A stretch of 64,000 nucleotides of DNA from Burkholderia pyrrocinia (GCF_003330765.1 NZ_CP024903.1:2666001-2730000), one strand, 5' to 3'; counted from the stretch's first letter, positions 48,160 through 57,597 are shown. Translations and numbers: made by a program. Notes: a model not told the origin generated them from the sequence alone.

Positions 48160-49131
48160 ATGACATTCGACGCAAACGACGTGGTCAGGCGGCTTGGCGC
48201 GCGTCTGAAGATGCGGCACCTCGTGCTGTTGCTGCAGATCCAGCAGCACGGGTCGCTGACGCGCGTCGCGGAGCACATGGCCAGCAGCCAGCCCGCCGTG
48301 ACGAACGCGCTGTCCGAACTGGAGAGCATGTTCGGCACGCCGCTCTTCGAGCGCTCTTCGCGGGGCATGCGGCCCACCGCGCTCGGTGCGGTCGTGCTCG
48401 AGCGGGCGAAGGCGATGATCAAGGATCTCGACCACCTCGCCCGCGAGATGGAGGCCGTCGCCGCGGGGCATGCGGCCCACCTGCACATCGGCGTGATTCC
48501 GTTCATCTCCGGCCAGATGCTGTCGGCAGCGCTCAAGCGGCTGCAATCGCGCATGGAGCGGCGCCTGACCGTGACGATTCACGAAGGCACCAGCGATCAG
48601 CTCCTGCGGCAGCTCAAGGATCACAGCGTCGACATCGTGATCGGGCGCGCGTCCTCGGCGATCGACCTGGGCCAGGTCTCGTTCGAGGTCCTGTACCAGC
48701 AGCAGCCGCGCATGATCGCGAGCCGGCGTCTTGCCGCCAAACTGGCCCGCACGCAGTTGGACTGGAACAAGCTGCACGCGCTCGACTGGATTCTCGGTGC
48801 GCCTCATACGCCGATGCGGGAACAGGTAACCGACCTGTTTCTGTCGGCGGGTATCCCGCCCCCCGTTCCGGTCGTCGAAAGCTACTCGTCCAAGCTGATC
48901 GGCGAAATGATTGCGTCGAGCGACGAAGCGGTATCGATCGTACCGGCCGATATCGCGGAGGAACTGGTGCGGATTGCCGGCGTGGCGATCGTGCCTTACT
49001 CGCTGGTCTGGACGCTCCCGCCCATCGCGCTGTTTACCCGCGCCGCCGAATCGCATTCGCCGGCGCGGGACGTGCTGGTCGACGCGCTACGCGAGGTGTG
49101 TAAAGAGACGTATGGGGAAGCGCAGCGGTAA
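48160..49131 (+). CDS. LysR-type regulator divergent from maeB
   Basis: 323 residues: HTH (KMRHLVLLLQIQQHGSLTRVAEHMASSQPAVTNALSELE) and effector domain with SFEVLYQQQPRMIASRRL. It is related to CysB/GbpR-type pobR-like LTTRs that regulate aromatic or sugar catabolism. ATG 48160 is chosen; GTG 48145 is in frame. Divergence from maeB (136-bp gap) makes malic enzyme or its own gene the natural target. Confidence 0.87.
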   Translation: MTFDANDVVRRLGARLKMRHLVLLLQIQQHGSLTRVAEHMASSQPAVTNALSELESMFGTPLFERSSRGMRPTALGAVVLERAKAMIKDLDHLAREMEAVAAGHAAHLHIGVIPFISGQMLSAALKRLQSRMERRLTVTIHEGTSDQLLRQLKDHSVDIVIGRASSAIDLGQVSFEVLYQQQPRMIASRRLAAKLARTQLDWNKLHALDWILGAPHTPMREQVTDLFLSAGIPPPVPVVESYSSKLIGEMIASSDEAVSIVPADIAEELVRIAGVAIVPYSLVWTLPPIALFTRAAESHSPARDVLVDALREVCKETYGEAQR

Positions 49132-49135
49132 GGGG

Positions 49136-49408
49136 CTACTTGCTGGCCGCGAGGCGTCGCAGAATTTCCCCACGCTCGGCGGTCAGCACATGATCCGAGC
49201 CCTCTCCCCTGTCGTAGCGCTTGGCTGTCCGGTAGGAGAACCGCTTTTTGTACTGACTGGTTGCCGGATCGAACGTCCAGGCGTCGACGTCGAAAAAATG
49301 CTTTTCGACATGACTCTCGTCCTTGCCGCGGAAGCGTTGGTTGACGACGATTCGGACTACTGTCGACTTACCGCTCCTGGCAGCCGCTAACCGACGATTT
49401 CCGTGCAC
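49136..49408 (-). CDS. Hypothetical protein
   Basis: 90 residues from a GTG start; central part VEKHFFDVDAWTFDPATSQYKKRFSYRTAKRYDRGEG has a natural composition and coding-like third positions, yet no family was recognised. The N-terminal 20 residues are doubtful and no Shine-Dalgarno supports the GTG, so the gene may be 5'-truncated. It is convergent with the LysR gene, 4 bp apart. Confidence 0.45.
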   Translation of the reverse strand: MHGNRRLAAARSGKSTVVRIVVNQRFRGKDESHVEKHFFDVDAWTFDPATSQYKKRFSYRTAKRYDRGEGSDHVLTAERGEILRRLAASK

Positions 49409-49443
49409 GCGCCTTCAATAACAAGCCCCCCACCATCCCGCAC

Positions 49444-49896
49444 TCACCGATCATCGACTGTCGCAGACTGACAAACCACCTCGATATTGTGCCCATCCGG
49501 CCCAATGACAAAAGCCGCATAGTAGTTCGCGTGATAACGCGGCCGCAGCCCCGGTGCCCCGTTGTCTTTCCCGCCCGCCGCCAGCGCCGCGCGATAGAAC
49601 GCATCGACTTGCTGCCGGTTCCCGGCCATGAATGCGATGTGAAGATGCGCCGGCTTCTCCGCGGTCTGGAACAGGCACAACGAAGGCTTACCGGGCGGAC
49701 AAAGCTCGACCCCGTACGAAGGCTCCCCCTCCGACGCAGCCACTACGCCAAGCGGTTCAAGTGCCTTGAGGAAAAACGCTTTGCTGGCTGCATAGTCGCT
49801 GACGCCGAATTTGACGTGATCGAACCGGAGTTCCCCTCGGATGGCTGGGCCTGCCCGCGCGCTGAAGTGATGGCATGATCCCCGCGATGTTGCCAC
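49444..49896 (-). CDS. VOC/glyoxalase-fold protein, start uncertain
   Basis: Core of ~128 residues: LRFDHVKFGVSDYAASKAFFLKALEPLG, GVELCPPGKPSLCLFQTAEKPAHLHIAFMAGNRQQVDAFYRAALAAGG, GHNIEVVCQS with metal-type His/Glu positions of the vicinal oxygen chelate fold. The family start should be near 49830, where a good Shine-Dalgarno (GAGGGGA, 49832-49838) is followed by CTC instead of ATG/GTG/TTG. The nearest legal in-frame start is GTG 49896, used here. The real start may be mutated or non-standard. Confidence 0.7.
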   Translation of the reverse strand: MATSRGSCHHFSARAGPAIRGELRFDHVKFGVSDYAASKAFFLKALEPLGVVAASEGEPSYGVELCPPGKPSLCLFQTAEKPAHLHIAFMAGNRQQVDAFYRAALAAGGKDNGAPGLRPRYHANYYAAFVIGPDGHNIEVVCQSATVDDR

Positions 49897-49933
49897 ACAC
49901 GGCCATCGACAGCACACCCGTCCGCTATCGAGC

Positions 49934-49967
49934 AAAAAAAATTGGCCCGCGCCGGAAAGCGCGGGCC
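49934..49967 (-). terminator. Rho-independent terminator of the class V aminotransferase unit
   Basis: Perfect 9-bp arms GGCCCGCGC (49944-49952) and GCGCGGGCC (49959-49967) with a 6-nt loop; on the minus strand a T-run follows (plus A-run 49934-49941). It ends the transcript from the gene at 50219-51346 and leaves little promoter room for the VOC gene at its upstream start. The remainder of the gap, 49968-50218, shows nothing. Confidence 0.85.
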
Positions 49968-50218
49968 GAGCAGAGGAACACAACAACCTTGAGGGGGACA
50001 AGGCGAGGCCAGTCTAGCCCGAGTCACCGAAAAGAAGATTTCACGCCGAATTACAGGTATTACTCGATATGACGAAGCATCGGCCACCGTCGTTTGGCAA
50101 CGGGTGACGCATCATTCGTCAGCCCGCGCAGCCGCTCGGCGCGTGACTCGCCCGCTTCGCTTCGGGCTGATGGTTTCGCGTCGTGGCGCATCCGGTTTCC
50201 GTTTGACCCGCAAACGAC

Positions 50219-51346
50219 CTAAAGAATGCGGTTCAACGCGTCGGAGAACCGGGCGACCGCGCCATCGACATCATGCAGTTTGTCCAGGCCGAACAATCCA
50301 AGGCGGAAGGTTTTGAAATCCTCAGGCTCGTCGCATTGCAGCGGAACGCCGGCCGCGATCTGCAAGCCGACATCGGCGAATTTTTTCCCGGATCGTATGC
50401 CGTCATCGTCCGTGTAGCTGACCACGACACCCGGTGCCTCGAAACCTTCAGCCGCCACGCTCCTGAATCCCTTGTCGGCCAGCAGCGAGCGAATGCGCTT
50501 GCCGAGTTCAAGCTGCTCCGCTTTCACTTTGTCGAAGCCGTATGCGTCGGTTTCCTTCATCACGTCGCGCAGCGTCGTGAGACTGTCCGTGGGCATCGTC
50601 GCGTGGTACGCGAAACCGCCGCTCTCGTAGGCTTCCATGATCTGCAGCCACTTGCGAAGATCGCAGGCGAAGCTGGTGCTGGTCGTTGCATCGATTCGTT
50701 CGCGGGCGAGCGGGCTGAGCATGACCATCGCGCAGCACGGCGACGCGCTCCAGCCCTTTTGCGGCGCGCTGATCAGGACATCGACGCCGCTGGCCTGCAT
50801 GTCGACCCAAACCGTACCGGAGGCAATGCAATCCAGCACGAACATGCCGCCGACGGCATGCACGGCGTCGGACACCGCGCGCAAATAGGCATCGGGCAGC
50901 ATGATCCCGGATGCGGTTTCGACATGCGGCGCAAAGACCAGATCCGGTTTGTTTGCCTTGATCGCGGCGACCACTTCCTCGATCGGGGCCGGCGCATAGG
51001 CGGCCTGTCTTCCCGCTTCGGCCGGACGCGCCTTCAGCACCGTCGATTCGGACGGAATGCTGCCCATGTCGAAAATCTGCGACCAGCGGAAACTGAACCA
51101 GCCATTGCGAATGACCAGACACTTCTTGTTCGTCGCGAACTGCCGGGCAACGGCTTCCATGCCGAAAGTCCCGCTGCCCGGGACGATAACGGCCGACTTC
51201 GCGTTGTAGACTTTTTTCAGGATGTCGGAAATGTCGCGCATGACGCCCTGAAAGCGCTGCGACATATGGTTGACCGATCGATCGGTGTAAACCACCGAAT
51301 ATTCGAGGAGTCCCTCGCGGTCAACATCGGGAAGTAAACCTGGCAT
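50219..51346 (-). CDS. Class V aminotransferase (alanine/serine-glyoxylate type)
   Basis: 375 residues with fold type I class V features: YSVVYTDRSVNHMSQRF, VIVPGSGTFGMEAVARQF, FVLDCIASGTVWVDMQASGVDVLISAPQKGWSASPCCAM (PLP-lysine in APQKGW), and C-terminal RLGLFGLDKL. Related enzymes transaminate alanine or serine with glyoxylate, or phosphonates. GGAGG lies 6 nt before ATG 51346. It stands alone with its own terminator; the amino acid is not predictable. Confidence 0.88.
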   Translation of the reverse strand: MPGLLPDVDREGLLEYSVVYTDRSVNHMSQRFQGVMRDISDILKKVYNAKSAVIVPGSGTFGMEAVARQFATNKKCLVIRNGWFSFRWSQIFDMGSIPSESTVLKARPAEAGRQAAYAPAPIEEVVAAIKANKPDLVFAPHVETASGIMLPDAYLRAVSDAVHAVGGMFVLDCIASGTVWVDMQASGVDVLISAPQKGWSASPCCAMVMLSPLARERIDATTSTSFACDLRKWLQIMEAYESGGFAYHATMPTDSLTTLRDVMKETDAYGFDKVKAEQLELGKRIRSLLADKGFRSVAAEGFEAPGVVVSYTDDDGIRSGKKFADVGLQIAAGVPLQCDEPEDFKTFRLGLFGLDKLHDVDGAVARFSDALNRIL

Positions 51347-51478
51347 GCTCGCCTCCGGTATGGATGAACAATGGAATCAGGGCGAGCAGTGTCCGTCACT
51401 TGATACCGCTCTGCACCAATGCAAATACGTTTTTCCTCGACGAAAGCAGATTCTAACGAACGCCGCGAAGAACCAGCG

Positions 51479-51503
51479 AAAAAAGGCCCGACAAAGTCGG
51501 GCC
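51479..51503 (-). terminator. Rho-independent terminator of the FAD oxidoreductase gene
   Basis: Arms GGCCCGAC (51485-51492) and GTCGGGCC (51496-51503) with a 3-nt loop; minus-strand T-run of six follows (plus A-run 51479-51484). It lies 59 bp past the stop. Confidence 0.85.
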
Positions 51504-51561
51504 AATGGGTTTGAGACACAAGGAGAATCCCGCCCACCCCATACCGGGCGGTTACGCCGCG

Positions 51562-52734
51562 CTACACGACGTTCTTTTCGACGATCGGCCGGTTTTCCAG
51601 CACACGCGCCCAGCCGAGCGACGACAGGTCAAGCGTTTCATAACGCCCGCCCAGAATGAGTTCACTGACCCCGCGCCCCGTCGCCGGCCCTTGCTGCAGC
51701 CCGTGGCCGCTGTAGCCGTTCGCGAACACGACGTTATCGAGATCCGGGTGATACCCGATGATCGCGTTGTGGTCGAACACGTTGTACTCGTAGTACCCGG
51801 ACCAGCAGTTCTCCACGCGCAGCGCCTCGAACTCCGGCACGCGATGCGCGAGCGTCGGCCAGATCACCTCGTCGAACAGGTCGTGATCGACTTCGTCGAG
51901 CGGCAGATCGTCCGGGTCGCGGTCCGGGCTCGGCGACGTCCCGCAGATATACGTCCGCCCCTCCGGCCGGAAATAAACCCCTGTCGGGTCGATCAGCAGC
52001 GGGCAACCCGTGAGCTTCGCCGGCGACGATACGTTGAAAATGCTGCGGCGCCGCGCATACACGGGAATGTCGATGTCCATCATCGACGACAGCGTGCGAG
52101 CCCACGCACCCGCCGCGTTGACGAGCGTGTCGCAGGCATGGCGCTCACCGTCGGCCGTCACGACATGCGTGACCTTGCGGCCGTCACGTACAACCGACTT
52201 CACATCGGCCGGCACATACCGCGCCCCAAGCGCTTGCGCCTTCTTCCGCAGCGCCTGCACGAGCCCGTAACCGTCGAACCAGCCCTCGCCGCTCACGCCA
52301 TACGCACCCGACACGAGATCGTCGACGTTCAACCACGGAAACTTCGCACGCAACGCATCGCGATCCATCAGCCGGATATCCGCGCCGAGACGGGTCTGCA
52401 GCGCGTGATTCTCGCGCAGCGTCGCCTCGCCGGCCGGCGTCGCGAGAAACAGGTAACCGCCTTCGTGCAAATCGATCGACGGCCGATTGCCATCCACTTC
52501 GAGCCGTTCGCCGATCGTGCGCAGGAAGTCGATGCCGAACAGCGACATCTCGATCGACAGCGGTGTCGAGAACTGCTGGCGAATCGACGCGGCCGACAGC
52601 GCCGACGACGATCGCGCATAGGTGGGGTCGCGTTCGATGACGGTCACGGAGACCGTCGGATCGGTAGCGCGCAGGAAATAGGCGATCGAGCTGCCGATCA
52701 CACCACCGCCGACGATGACGACTTGAGAACTCAC
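51562..52734 (-). CDS. FAD-dependent oxidoreductase (DAO family)
   Basis: 390 residues: N-terminal dinucleotide-binding VVIVGGGVIGSSIAYFL, VIERDPTYARSSSALSAASIRQQFSTP, FLATPAGEATL, NAAGAWA, and C-terminal GYSGHGLQQGPATGRGVSELIL. It resembles sarcosine, dimethylglycine or D-amino acid oxidase/dehydrogenase types. A GTG at 52734 with GGAG upstream is preferred over ATG 52794, which has none. The amino acid type binding protein downstream on the minus strand (upstream in transcription) suggests a nutritional pathway, though a 180-bp gap separates them. Confidence 0.88.
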   Translation of the reverse strand: MSSQVVIVGGGVIGSSIAYFLRATDPTVSVTVIERDPTYARSSSALSAASIRQQFSTPLSIEMSLFGIDFLRTIGERLEVDGNRPSIDLHEGGYLFLATPAGEATLRENHALQTRLGADIRLMDRDALRAKFPWLNVDDLVSGAYGVSGEGWFDGYGLVQALRKKAQALGARYVPADVKSVVRDGRKVTHVVTADGERHACDTLVNAAGAWARTLSSMMDIDIPVYARRRSIFNVSSPAKLTGCPLLIDPTGVYFRPEGRTYICGTSPSPDRDPDDLPLDEVDHDLFDEVIWPTLAHRVPEFEALRVENCWSGYYEYNVFDHNAIIGYHPDLDNVVFANGYSGHGLQQGPATGRGVSELILGGRYETLDLSSLGWARVLENRPIVEKNVV

Positions 52735-52914
52735 GACTGACTCCAGTTGCACATATAAGGCGCGGCCAGCCGGCCGCGCCCGATGGTTGTTCATGCCGCG
52801 TCGCGCGGGCTGGCTTCCCGGGCCATGGCCCCGGCGTGCGTCGCGATCGCAACCGATCGCTTACGGTATTTCAGCACGTCCGGCATCGCCGCGAAAGCCC
52901 GCGCGCGCTTGCGT

Positions 52915-54066
52915 TCAGTCCGCCGATTTCGTCGTGACGGGCTGCCACGCGGCGTTCTTCACTTCGTACAGCGTCGAACTCGGGTTCTTCAGGTCGCCCG
53001 TGTTCGTGAACGCGATCGTGCCCGTGATGCCGTCGTAGCGCGTGCCCTTCAGCGCGCCATTGAAATCGGCCGGCTTCGTCGAGTTCGCCTGCTGCATCGC
53101 GTTGATCGCAATCCACGTCGCGTCGTACGCGAACGGCGCATACGCGAGCATGTCGATGCCGTACTTCTGCTTGAATTTCGTTTCGAACAGCTTGCCCTTC
53201 GCGAGACGCGACAGCGGCTGCCCGTATTCCCACACGGATGCGCCTTCCGCCGCATTGCCGGCCAGCTTGATGAAGTTCGCGTTCATCACGCCGCCGCCCG
53301 CGAGGAACTGCGCGCGGATGCCGAGCTGGCGCATGCGCTTCACCAGCATCGCGGCCTGTGCGTCGAGGCCGCCGAAGAATACGAGGTCGGCGTTCGTGCT
53401 CTTGATCTTCGTGAGCTGCGCGCTGAAGTCGACGGCCTTGTCGTTCGTGAATTCGCGCGCGACGATCGTGCCGCCGTTCGCCTTCACGGACTTCTCGAAT
53501 TCGTCGGCCTCGCCCTGGCCGAATGCAGTGCGATCGTCGATGATCGCAATGCGCTTCGCCTTGGTCACGCTCGCCGCGTACGCGCCGGCGTTGCCGGCGT
53601 TCTGCGTGTCGGTCGCGATCACGCGGTACACGGTGCCGAGCCCGGCTCGCGTGATGTCGGGATTGGTCGCCGACGGCGTGATCATCGGAATGCCGGCCTT
53701 CGCGTAGATCTTCGACGCGGGCAACGTCGTGCCCGAATTGAAGTGGCCGATCACGACGGCCACCTGCGCGTCGGCGAGCTGCTGCGCCGCCTGCACGCCG
53801 ATGCGCGGATCGCTCTGGTCGTCCTGCGACGCGACGACGAACTTCACGGGCTTGCCGCCCACCGTCGTGTGCGCGGCATTCGCTTCGTCGACAGCCATGC
53901 GCACGCCGTTCTCGATGTCCTTGCCGTACGCGGCGCCGCCGCCCGTCAGCGGGCCGGCCACGCCGACCTTGACGACCGTCTCTTGCGCATGGGCCGTACC
54001 CGTCTGGAACGCGAGGATCGCGGCGGTCAATGCGATGCCGGAAAGCGAGCGAATGCGGAACGTCAT
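52915..54066 (-). CDS. Branched-chain amino-acid type ABC transporter substrate-binding protein
   Basis: 383 residues: signal peptide (SLSGIALTAAILAFQTGTAHA), then periplasmic type-1 binding fold: VKVGVAGPLTGGGAAYGKDIENGVRMAVDEANA, VVIGHFNSGTTLPASKIYAKAGIPMITPSATNP, AFGQGEADEFEKSVKANGGTIVARE. AAGGA lies 9 nt before ATG 54066. No permease or ATPase genes are adjacent, so it is an orphan LivJ/K-like receptor serving a transporter elsewhere. Confidence 0.92.
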   Translation of the reverse strand: MTFRIRSLSGIALTAAILAFQTGTAHAQETVVKVGVAGPLTGGGAAYGKDIENGVRMAVDEANAAHTTVGGKPVKFVVASQDDQSDPRIGVQAAQQLADAQVAVVIGHFNSGTTLPASKIYAKAGIPMITPSATNPDITRAGLGTVYRVIATDTQNAGNAGAYAASVTKAKRIAIIDDRTAFGQGEADEFEKSVKANGGTIVAREFTNDKAVDFSAQLTKIKSTNADLVFFGGLDAQAAMLVKRMRQLGIRAQFLAGGGVMNANFIKLAGNAAEGASVWEYGQPLSRLAKGKLFETKFKQKYGIDMLAYAPFAYDATWIAINAMQQANSTKPADFNGALKGTRYDGITGTIAFTNTGDLKNPSSTLYEVKNAAWQPVTTKSAD

Positions 54067-54480
54067 GAGGCAATCCTTCTTCGGTGGGTCTGAATGCGAC
54101 GCGCGACTTTGGCGCATCGGCGACCTCCCGCGCGTCGGTATTCGCGCCCGCCGCCGAGTCGACGCGCAAGGCGCGACCGGCAACCGACTACCGGGGTTCC
54201 GTCTCCGAAGAACCCTTCACCGCGAAAGAGGTGAAAGGATTGTGGATAGCCAATACCCGTGCAGCAAACGAAATATCGGAACTATGTTGTGAGGATTTGT
54301 CATCAAGTTCCGTGAGCCCGGACGACACGCGGCCCGCGCGACGGCGGGCCGTGAGTCGAACACATCAGCTGGGATACGCGCTGGCGCCCGTCCAGAAAGG
54401 CCGGCCGTGGTCATGCCGATGGCGCATCATCGCTGCGGCAACGGCCAGCCGTCGCGACGCCTGCGGCGCCGCGTCATCGA
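54067..54480. other. Intergenic with hairpin
   Basis: 414 bp without a gene. It contains a hairpin with arms CGGCCCGC (54330-54337) and GCGGGCCG (54344-54351) and probably the binding protein's promoter near 54200-54290. Otherwise nothing recognisable. Confidence 0.5.
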
Positions 54481-54672
54481 TCAGTGCCGATCCGCGCCCG
54501 ACTGCTTGCGCACCGTATCGGCCGCCTCGCCGGCCTTCTCCTGGATCTTGCCGGCCTGCTGTTCGGCAATGCCTTCCGCTTCCGTCTTGTGGTCGCCCGT
54601 CACCTTGCCGAGCGCTTCCCTGACCGAACCCTTGATCTGCTTGAGCTTGCCTTCGATGCGATTCCTGTCCAT
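54481..54672 (-). CDS. CsbD-family stress protein
   Basis: 63 residues: DRNRIEGKLKQIKGSVREALGKVTGD, EGIAEQQAGKIQEKAGEAADTVRKQ. Typical CsbD, a small hydrophilic helical protein induced by general stress in many bacteria; function unknown. AGGAG precedes ATG 54672. It is downstream of a PAS-LuxR regulator; a second CsbD gene lies at 57339. Confidence 0.9.
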   Translation of the reverse strand: MDRNRIEGKLKQIKGSVREALGKVTGDHKTEAEGIAEQQAGKIQEKAGEAADTVRKQSGADRH

Positions 54673-54812
54673 GGTCGTCTCCTGCGATGGCTGGGAAGAG
54701 CCGGCGATGCGACGGCCTGCGTCGCACCGCCGAATGGACAGGATCGCAGGCGGGCGCGGCGCGCGGCAGATGCGGATGCACCAGCGCGCATGGTGCATTC
54801 GTACCGACGGCG

Positions 54813-56345
54813 TCAGTCCTTGCCCTTCGCGCCGCCCTTGTCGCCGCGCGCGCCGTTCGCTTCTGCCGCGCCGACGATCCCGCGCTCGCGCGCCCACACG
54901 ATCGCCTCGCCGCGGCTGTGCACGTCGAGCTTCGCGTAGATCGTCGCGACGTGATTGCGCACGGTGTTCGGCGCGAGACCGAGGCGGCCGGCGATCTCCT
55001 TGTCCGCGAGGCCGTGGCACAGCAGGTCGAACACGTCGCGCTCGCGCGTGGTCAGGTCCGACAACTGCGCGCCCGCGTCCGGCGCATTCGCGCGCCGCAC
55101 GTTCGCGAGCTTCTCGATCAGCGTGCGGCTGAACCACGACGCATCCTGCATCGCGGTCTCGATCGCGTAGACGAGTTCCATCTCGGTTCGCTTGCGATCG
55201 CTGATGTCGAGCAGCGCGACGAGCAGGCAATCCCGCCCGTGAATCGCGACAGGGTCGGCCGACACGACGCAATCGCGCACGTCGCCGTCGCGCGTGCGGA
55301 TCTGCACGTCGGCATTGCGCACGTTGCCGTCGCGCGCGAGCCGGCCGTGGATGCGCTGCCACGCGCCGCGCTCGGCCCACAGCCCGATCTCGTCCGCCGA
55401 CTTGCCTAGCAGGTCGTCCTGCGCATGGCCCGTCATCGCGGCGAATGCGCCGTTGACGTCGAGCAGCTCGAAACGGTCGGCCGTGACGATCGCGGTCGCG
55501 ACCGGCGCCATCCGGAATGCCGTCGCGAAGCGTTCCTCGCTCTGCCGCAGCGCGCGCTCGGCCTGCTTGCGCGGTTCGAGATCCATGAACGTGAACAGCA
55601 TGCAGGCCTCGTCGTTCATGTCGATCGGCTGCCCGGCGACGACCACCGCCTTGGTGCTGCCGTCCGCGAGTTTCAGCACGGCCTCCATCTGCGGGATCGT
55701 CGCGCCCTCGCCGAGCCGCTCGATCGCGAGCTCGCGCCGCTCGGCCTGTTCGAGCACGTCGACCTCGTACACCGAGCGGCCGAGCACGTCGTCGCGTGCG
55801 TGGCCCGTCATGTCGAGAAAGCCCTGGTTGACCTTCACATAGCGCAGATCGTCGAGCCGGCAGATCGCGGCCGGCGCCGGGTTCGCATTGAAGGTGCGCT
55901 CGAAGCGCTCCTCGGCGCTTGCCCATTCGGTGGCGTCGTGCAGCACGAGCGCGAGGCAGTCGGGCTCGCCGGCCGCATTCGTCAACACGAGGCTGCGGAT
56001 CCGGTGGACCCAGCTCACGGTCTCGTCGGCAGCCGATTCGACTTCGACCGTCACGTCGCTGAACTCTTCGCCGGCAATCACGCGATCCATCGGATAGTGG
56101 CCGTCGCGCACCGGATGGTTGTTCCGGTAACGCAGCCGGAAACGCTCGCGGTATTCGGTGACGGTCGCGCCGAGCGCCTTCAGGTCGGTCACACCATGCA
56201 TCGCGAGCGCGGCCTCGTTCGCCCACACGATCCGCTGATCGGGCTCGACCAGAATCACGCCCTCGGTGAGCCCCGCGATGATCTGGTGCAGCTGGCGCCG
56301 GTCGGTATGCGACTTGAGCGCCTGTTCGTTGACTTGTTCGTTCAT
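54813..56345 (-). CDS. Multi-PAS LuxR-family regulator
   Basis: 510 residues with three PAS-like segments (~10-130 IIAGLTEGVILVEPDQRIVWANEAAL; ~145-265 FERTFNANPAPAAICRLDD; ~275-395 RFATAFRMAPVATAIVTADRFELLDVNGAFAAMTGH) and a C-terminal LuxR HTH (LTTRERDVFDLLCHGLADKEIAGRLGLAPNTVRNHVATIYAKL). No kinase or receiver domain, so it is a one-component sensor-regulator. Start 56345 is uncertain; 56369 is in frame. It lies next to CsbD and BON stress genes, which are plausible targets. Confidence 0.88.
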   Translation of the reverse strand: MNEQVNEQALKSHTDRRQLHQIIAGLTEGVILVEPDQRIVWANEAALAMHGVTDLKALGATVTEYRERFRLRYRNNHPVRDGHYPMDRVIAGEEFSDVTVEVESAADETVSWVHRIRSLVLTNAAGEPDCLALVLHDATEWASAEERFERTFNANPAPAAICRLDDLRYVKVNQGFLDMTGHARDDVLGRSVYEVDVLEQAERRELAIERLGEGATIPQMEAVLKLADGSTKAVVVAGQPIDMNDEACMLFTFMDLEPRKQAERALRQSEERFATAFRMAPVATAIVTADRFELLDVNGAFAAMTGHAQDDLLGKSADEIGLWAERGAWQRIHGRLARDGNVRNADVQIRTRDGDVRDCVVSADPVAIHGRDCLLVALLDISDRKRTEMELVYAIETAMQDASWFSRTLIEKLANVRRANAPDAGAQLSDLTTRERDVFDLLCHGLADKEIAGRLGLAPNTVRNHVATIYAKLDVHSRGEAIVWARERGIVGAAEANGARGDKGGAKGKD

Positions 56346-56714
56346 CGAATCGTTCCAGGTGATCGACATGGCCGCCGGCGCGGTCGCCTCTTCATCGATA
56401 CGCGCCGGCCGGCGCGTGTGGCGATGATCGCTTGCCGCGCATGTGCGCGACAGGCGCGAATGCACTATCCGCAATAGTACATTCGCACGACGCGCGCCCA
56501 CCGTGCGGCATCCCGCCGATCACGGAAGCATCCGCCGCGCCCGCCTTTCCCGGCCTCGCAGGCAACCGGCGCACATCGACGCCATCACCGCCCCGGTGCA
56601 AACGCACTAGCCGAGCAGGTGAATTTGCGCGATGTCCACATGCGTTCGCACCGGTACGCTGGTACTGCATCGGCGCTCAGGCGCTGCCCTTCCGAACCGC
56701 AGAGGAGAAGCACG
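56346..56714. other. Divergent region between LuxR gene and proline-rich peptide gene
   Basis: 369 bp holding the promoters for the PAS-LuxR regulator and the plus-strand stress cluster. I see no repeat, operator or extra gene. Confidence 0.5.
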
Positions 56715-56879
56715 ATGAATTTGCATCAGACACCCGATCCGACGCGGCCCGAACCGCCCCCGGACAGTCCGCCCGAACCGCCGCCCGGCACCGACCCGCC
56801 GGTTCCGCTGCCGCCCGACGTGCCGCGCCCGGACATCCCGCCGCGCGAGCCCGGCTACGACACGCCGATCGTCCGGTAA
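56715..56879 (+). CDS. Proline-rich 54-residue peptide
   Basis: Begins MNLHQTPDPTRPEPPPDSPPEPPP and consists mostly of Pro, Asp and Glu, ending GYDTPIVR. It has a good Shine-Dalgarno (AGGAG) 7 nt before ATG 56715. There is no signal peptide or helix. Similar Pro-rich peptides accompany stress clusters in Burkholderia, but I recognise no function. It is 56 bp before the BON gene and likely cotranscribed. Confidence 0.7.
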   Translation: MNLHQTPDPTRPEPPPDSPPEPPPGTDPPVPLPPDVPRPDIPPREPGYDTPIVR

Positions 56880-56935
56880 CGGATGCCGCCGTTCGTACTC
56901 ACGCATTCACCATGCCAATCGACGGAGAACCCATC

Positions 56936-57286
56936 ATGAACAAGACCCCACATCTTTCGACGCTGCTCGCCGTCAGCGCGGCCTTCCTGCTGAGCGCCGC
57001 GCCGCTCACGAACGCGTATGCGCAGGACGCGTCGGCCGACAACGGCATGAAGGCCGAATCGAACCAGCCCGTCACCGACACGTGGATCACGACCAAGGTG
57101 AAGAGCCGGTTGGCCGCGACCGACGGCCTGAAGAGTCTCGACATCGGCGTGAAGACGGTCGACGGCACCGTCACGCTGACGGGCGTGCTGCCGACGAAGA
57201 TCGCCGTGAAGAAGGCGATCGCCGTGTCGCGTGCGGTCAAGGGCGTGAAGCACGTCGACGCATCCGGCCTGAAGGCAAAGGCCTGA
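56936..57286 (+). CDS. BON-domain periplasmic protein
   Basis: 116 residues: signal peptide (LLAVSAAFLLSAAPLTNAYAQ) and one BON domain (~48-113: TDTWITTKVKSRLAATDGLKSLDIGVKTVDGTVTLTGVLPT...AVKGVKHVDAS). BON proteins such as OsmY attach to membranes under osmotic or envelope stress. It lies between a Pro-rich peptide and CsbD in a stress cluster. Confidence 0.9.
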   Translation: MNKTPHLSTLLAVSAAFLLSAAPLTNAYAQDASADNGMKAESNQPVTDTWITTKVKSRLAATDGLKSLDIGVKTVDGTVTLTGVLPTKIAVKKAIAVSRAVKGVKHVDASGLKAKA

Positions 57287-57338
57287 CCTCCCGCGCGGCG
57301 GCTGCCGCGCAGTTATCCCATTCCGACAGGAGCACACC

Positions 57339-57536
57339 ATGAACGAAGACAAGATCAAGGGCCAGTGGAAGCAACTCGCCGGCAAGCTGAAGGCCAAGTG
57401 GGGCAAGCTGACCGACGACGACCTGAAGGTGGCCGACGGCAATCGCGAATATCTGGCCGGCAAGATCCAGGAGCGTTACGGGATCGCCCGCGACGAAGCC
57501 GAGAAGCAGCTGAAGGAATTCGATCGCGAGCTGTAA
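57339..57536 (+). CDS. CsbD-family stress protein
   Basis: 65 residues: EDKIKGQWKQLAGKLKAKWGKLTDDDLKVADGNREYLAGKIQERYGIARDEAEKQLKEF, the YjbJ-type CsbD form. A good GACAGGAGC ribosome site precedes ATG 57339. It is cotranscribed with the BON gene 52 bp upstream. Function unknown; the second CsbD here. Confidence 0.92.
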   Translation: MNEDKIKGQWKQLAGKLKAKWGKLTDDDLKVADGNREYLAGKIQERYGIARDEAEKQLKEFDREL

Positions 57537-57597
57537 CGCAACCGGCAATTTCAACCCACCGCGGCGCCACCGGCGTCGCGGCCTCCCGGACCATGAC

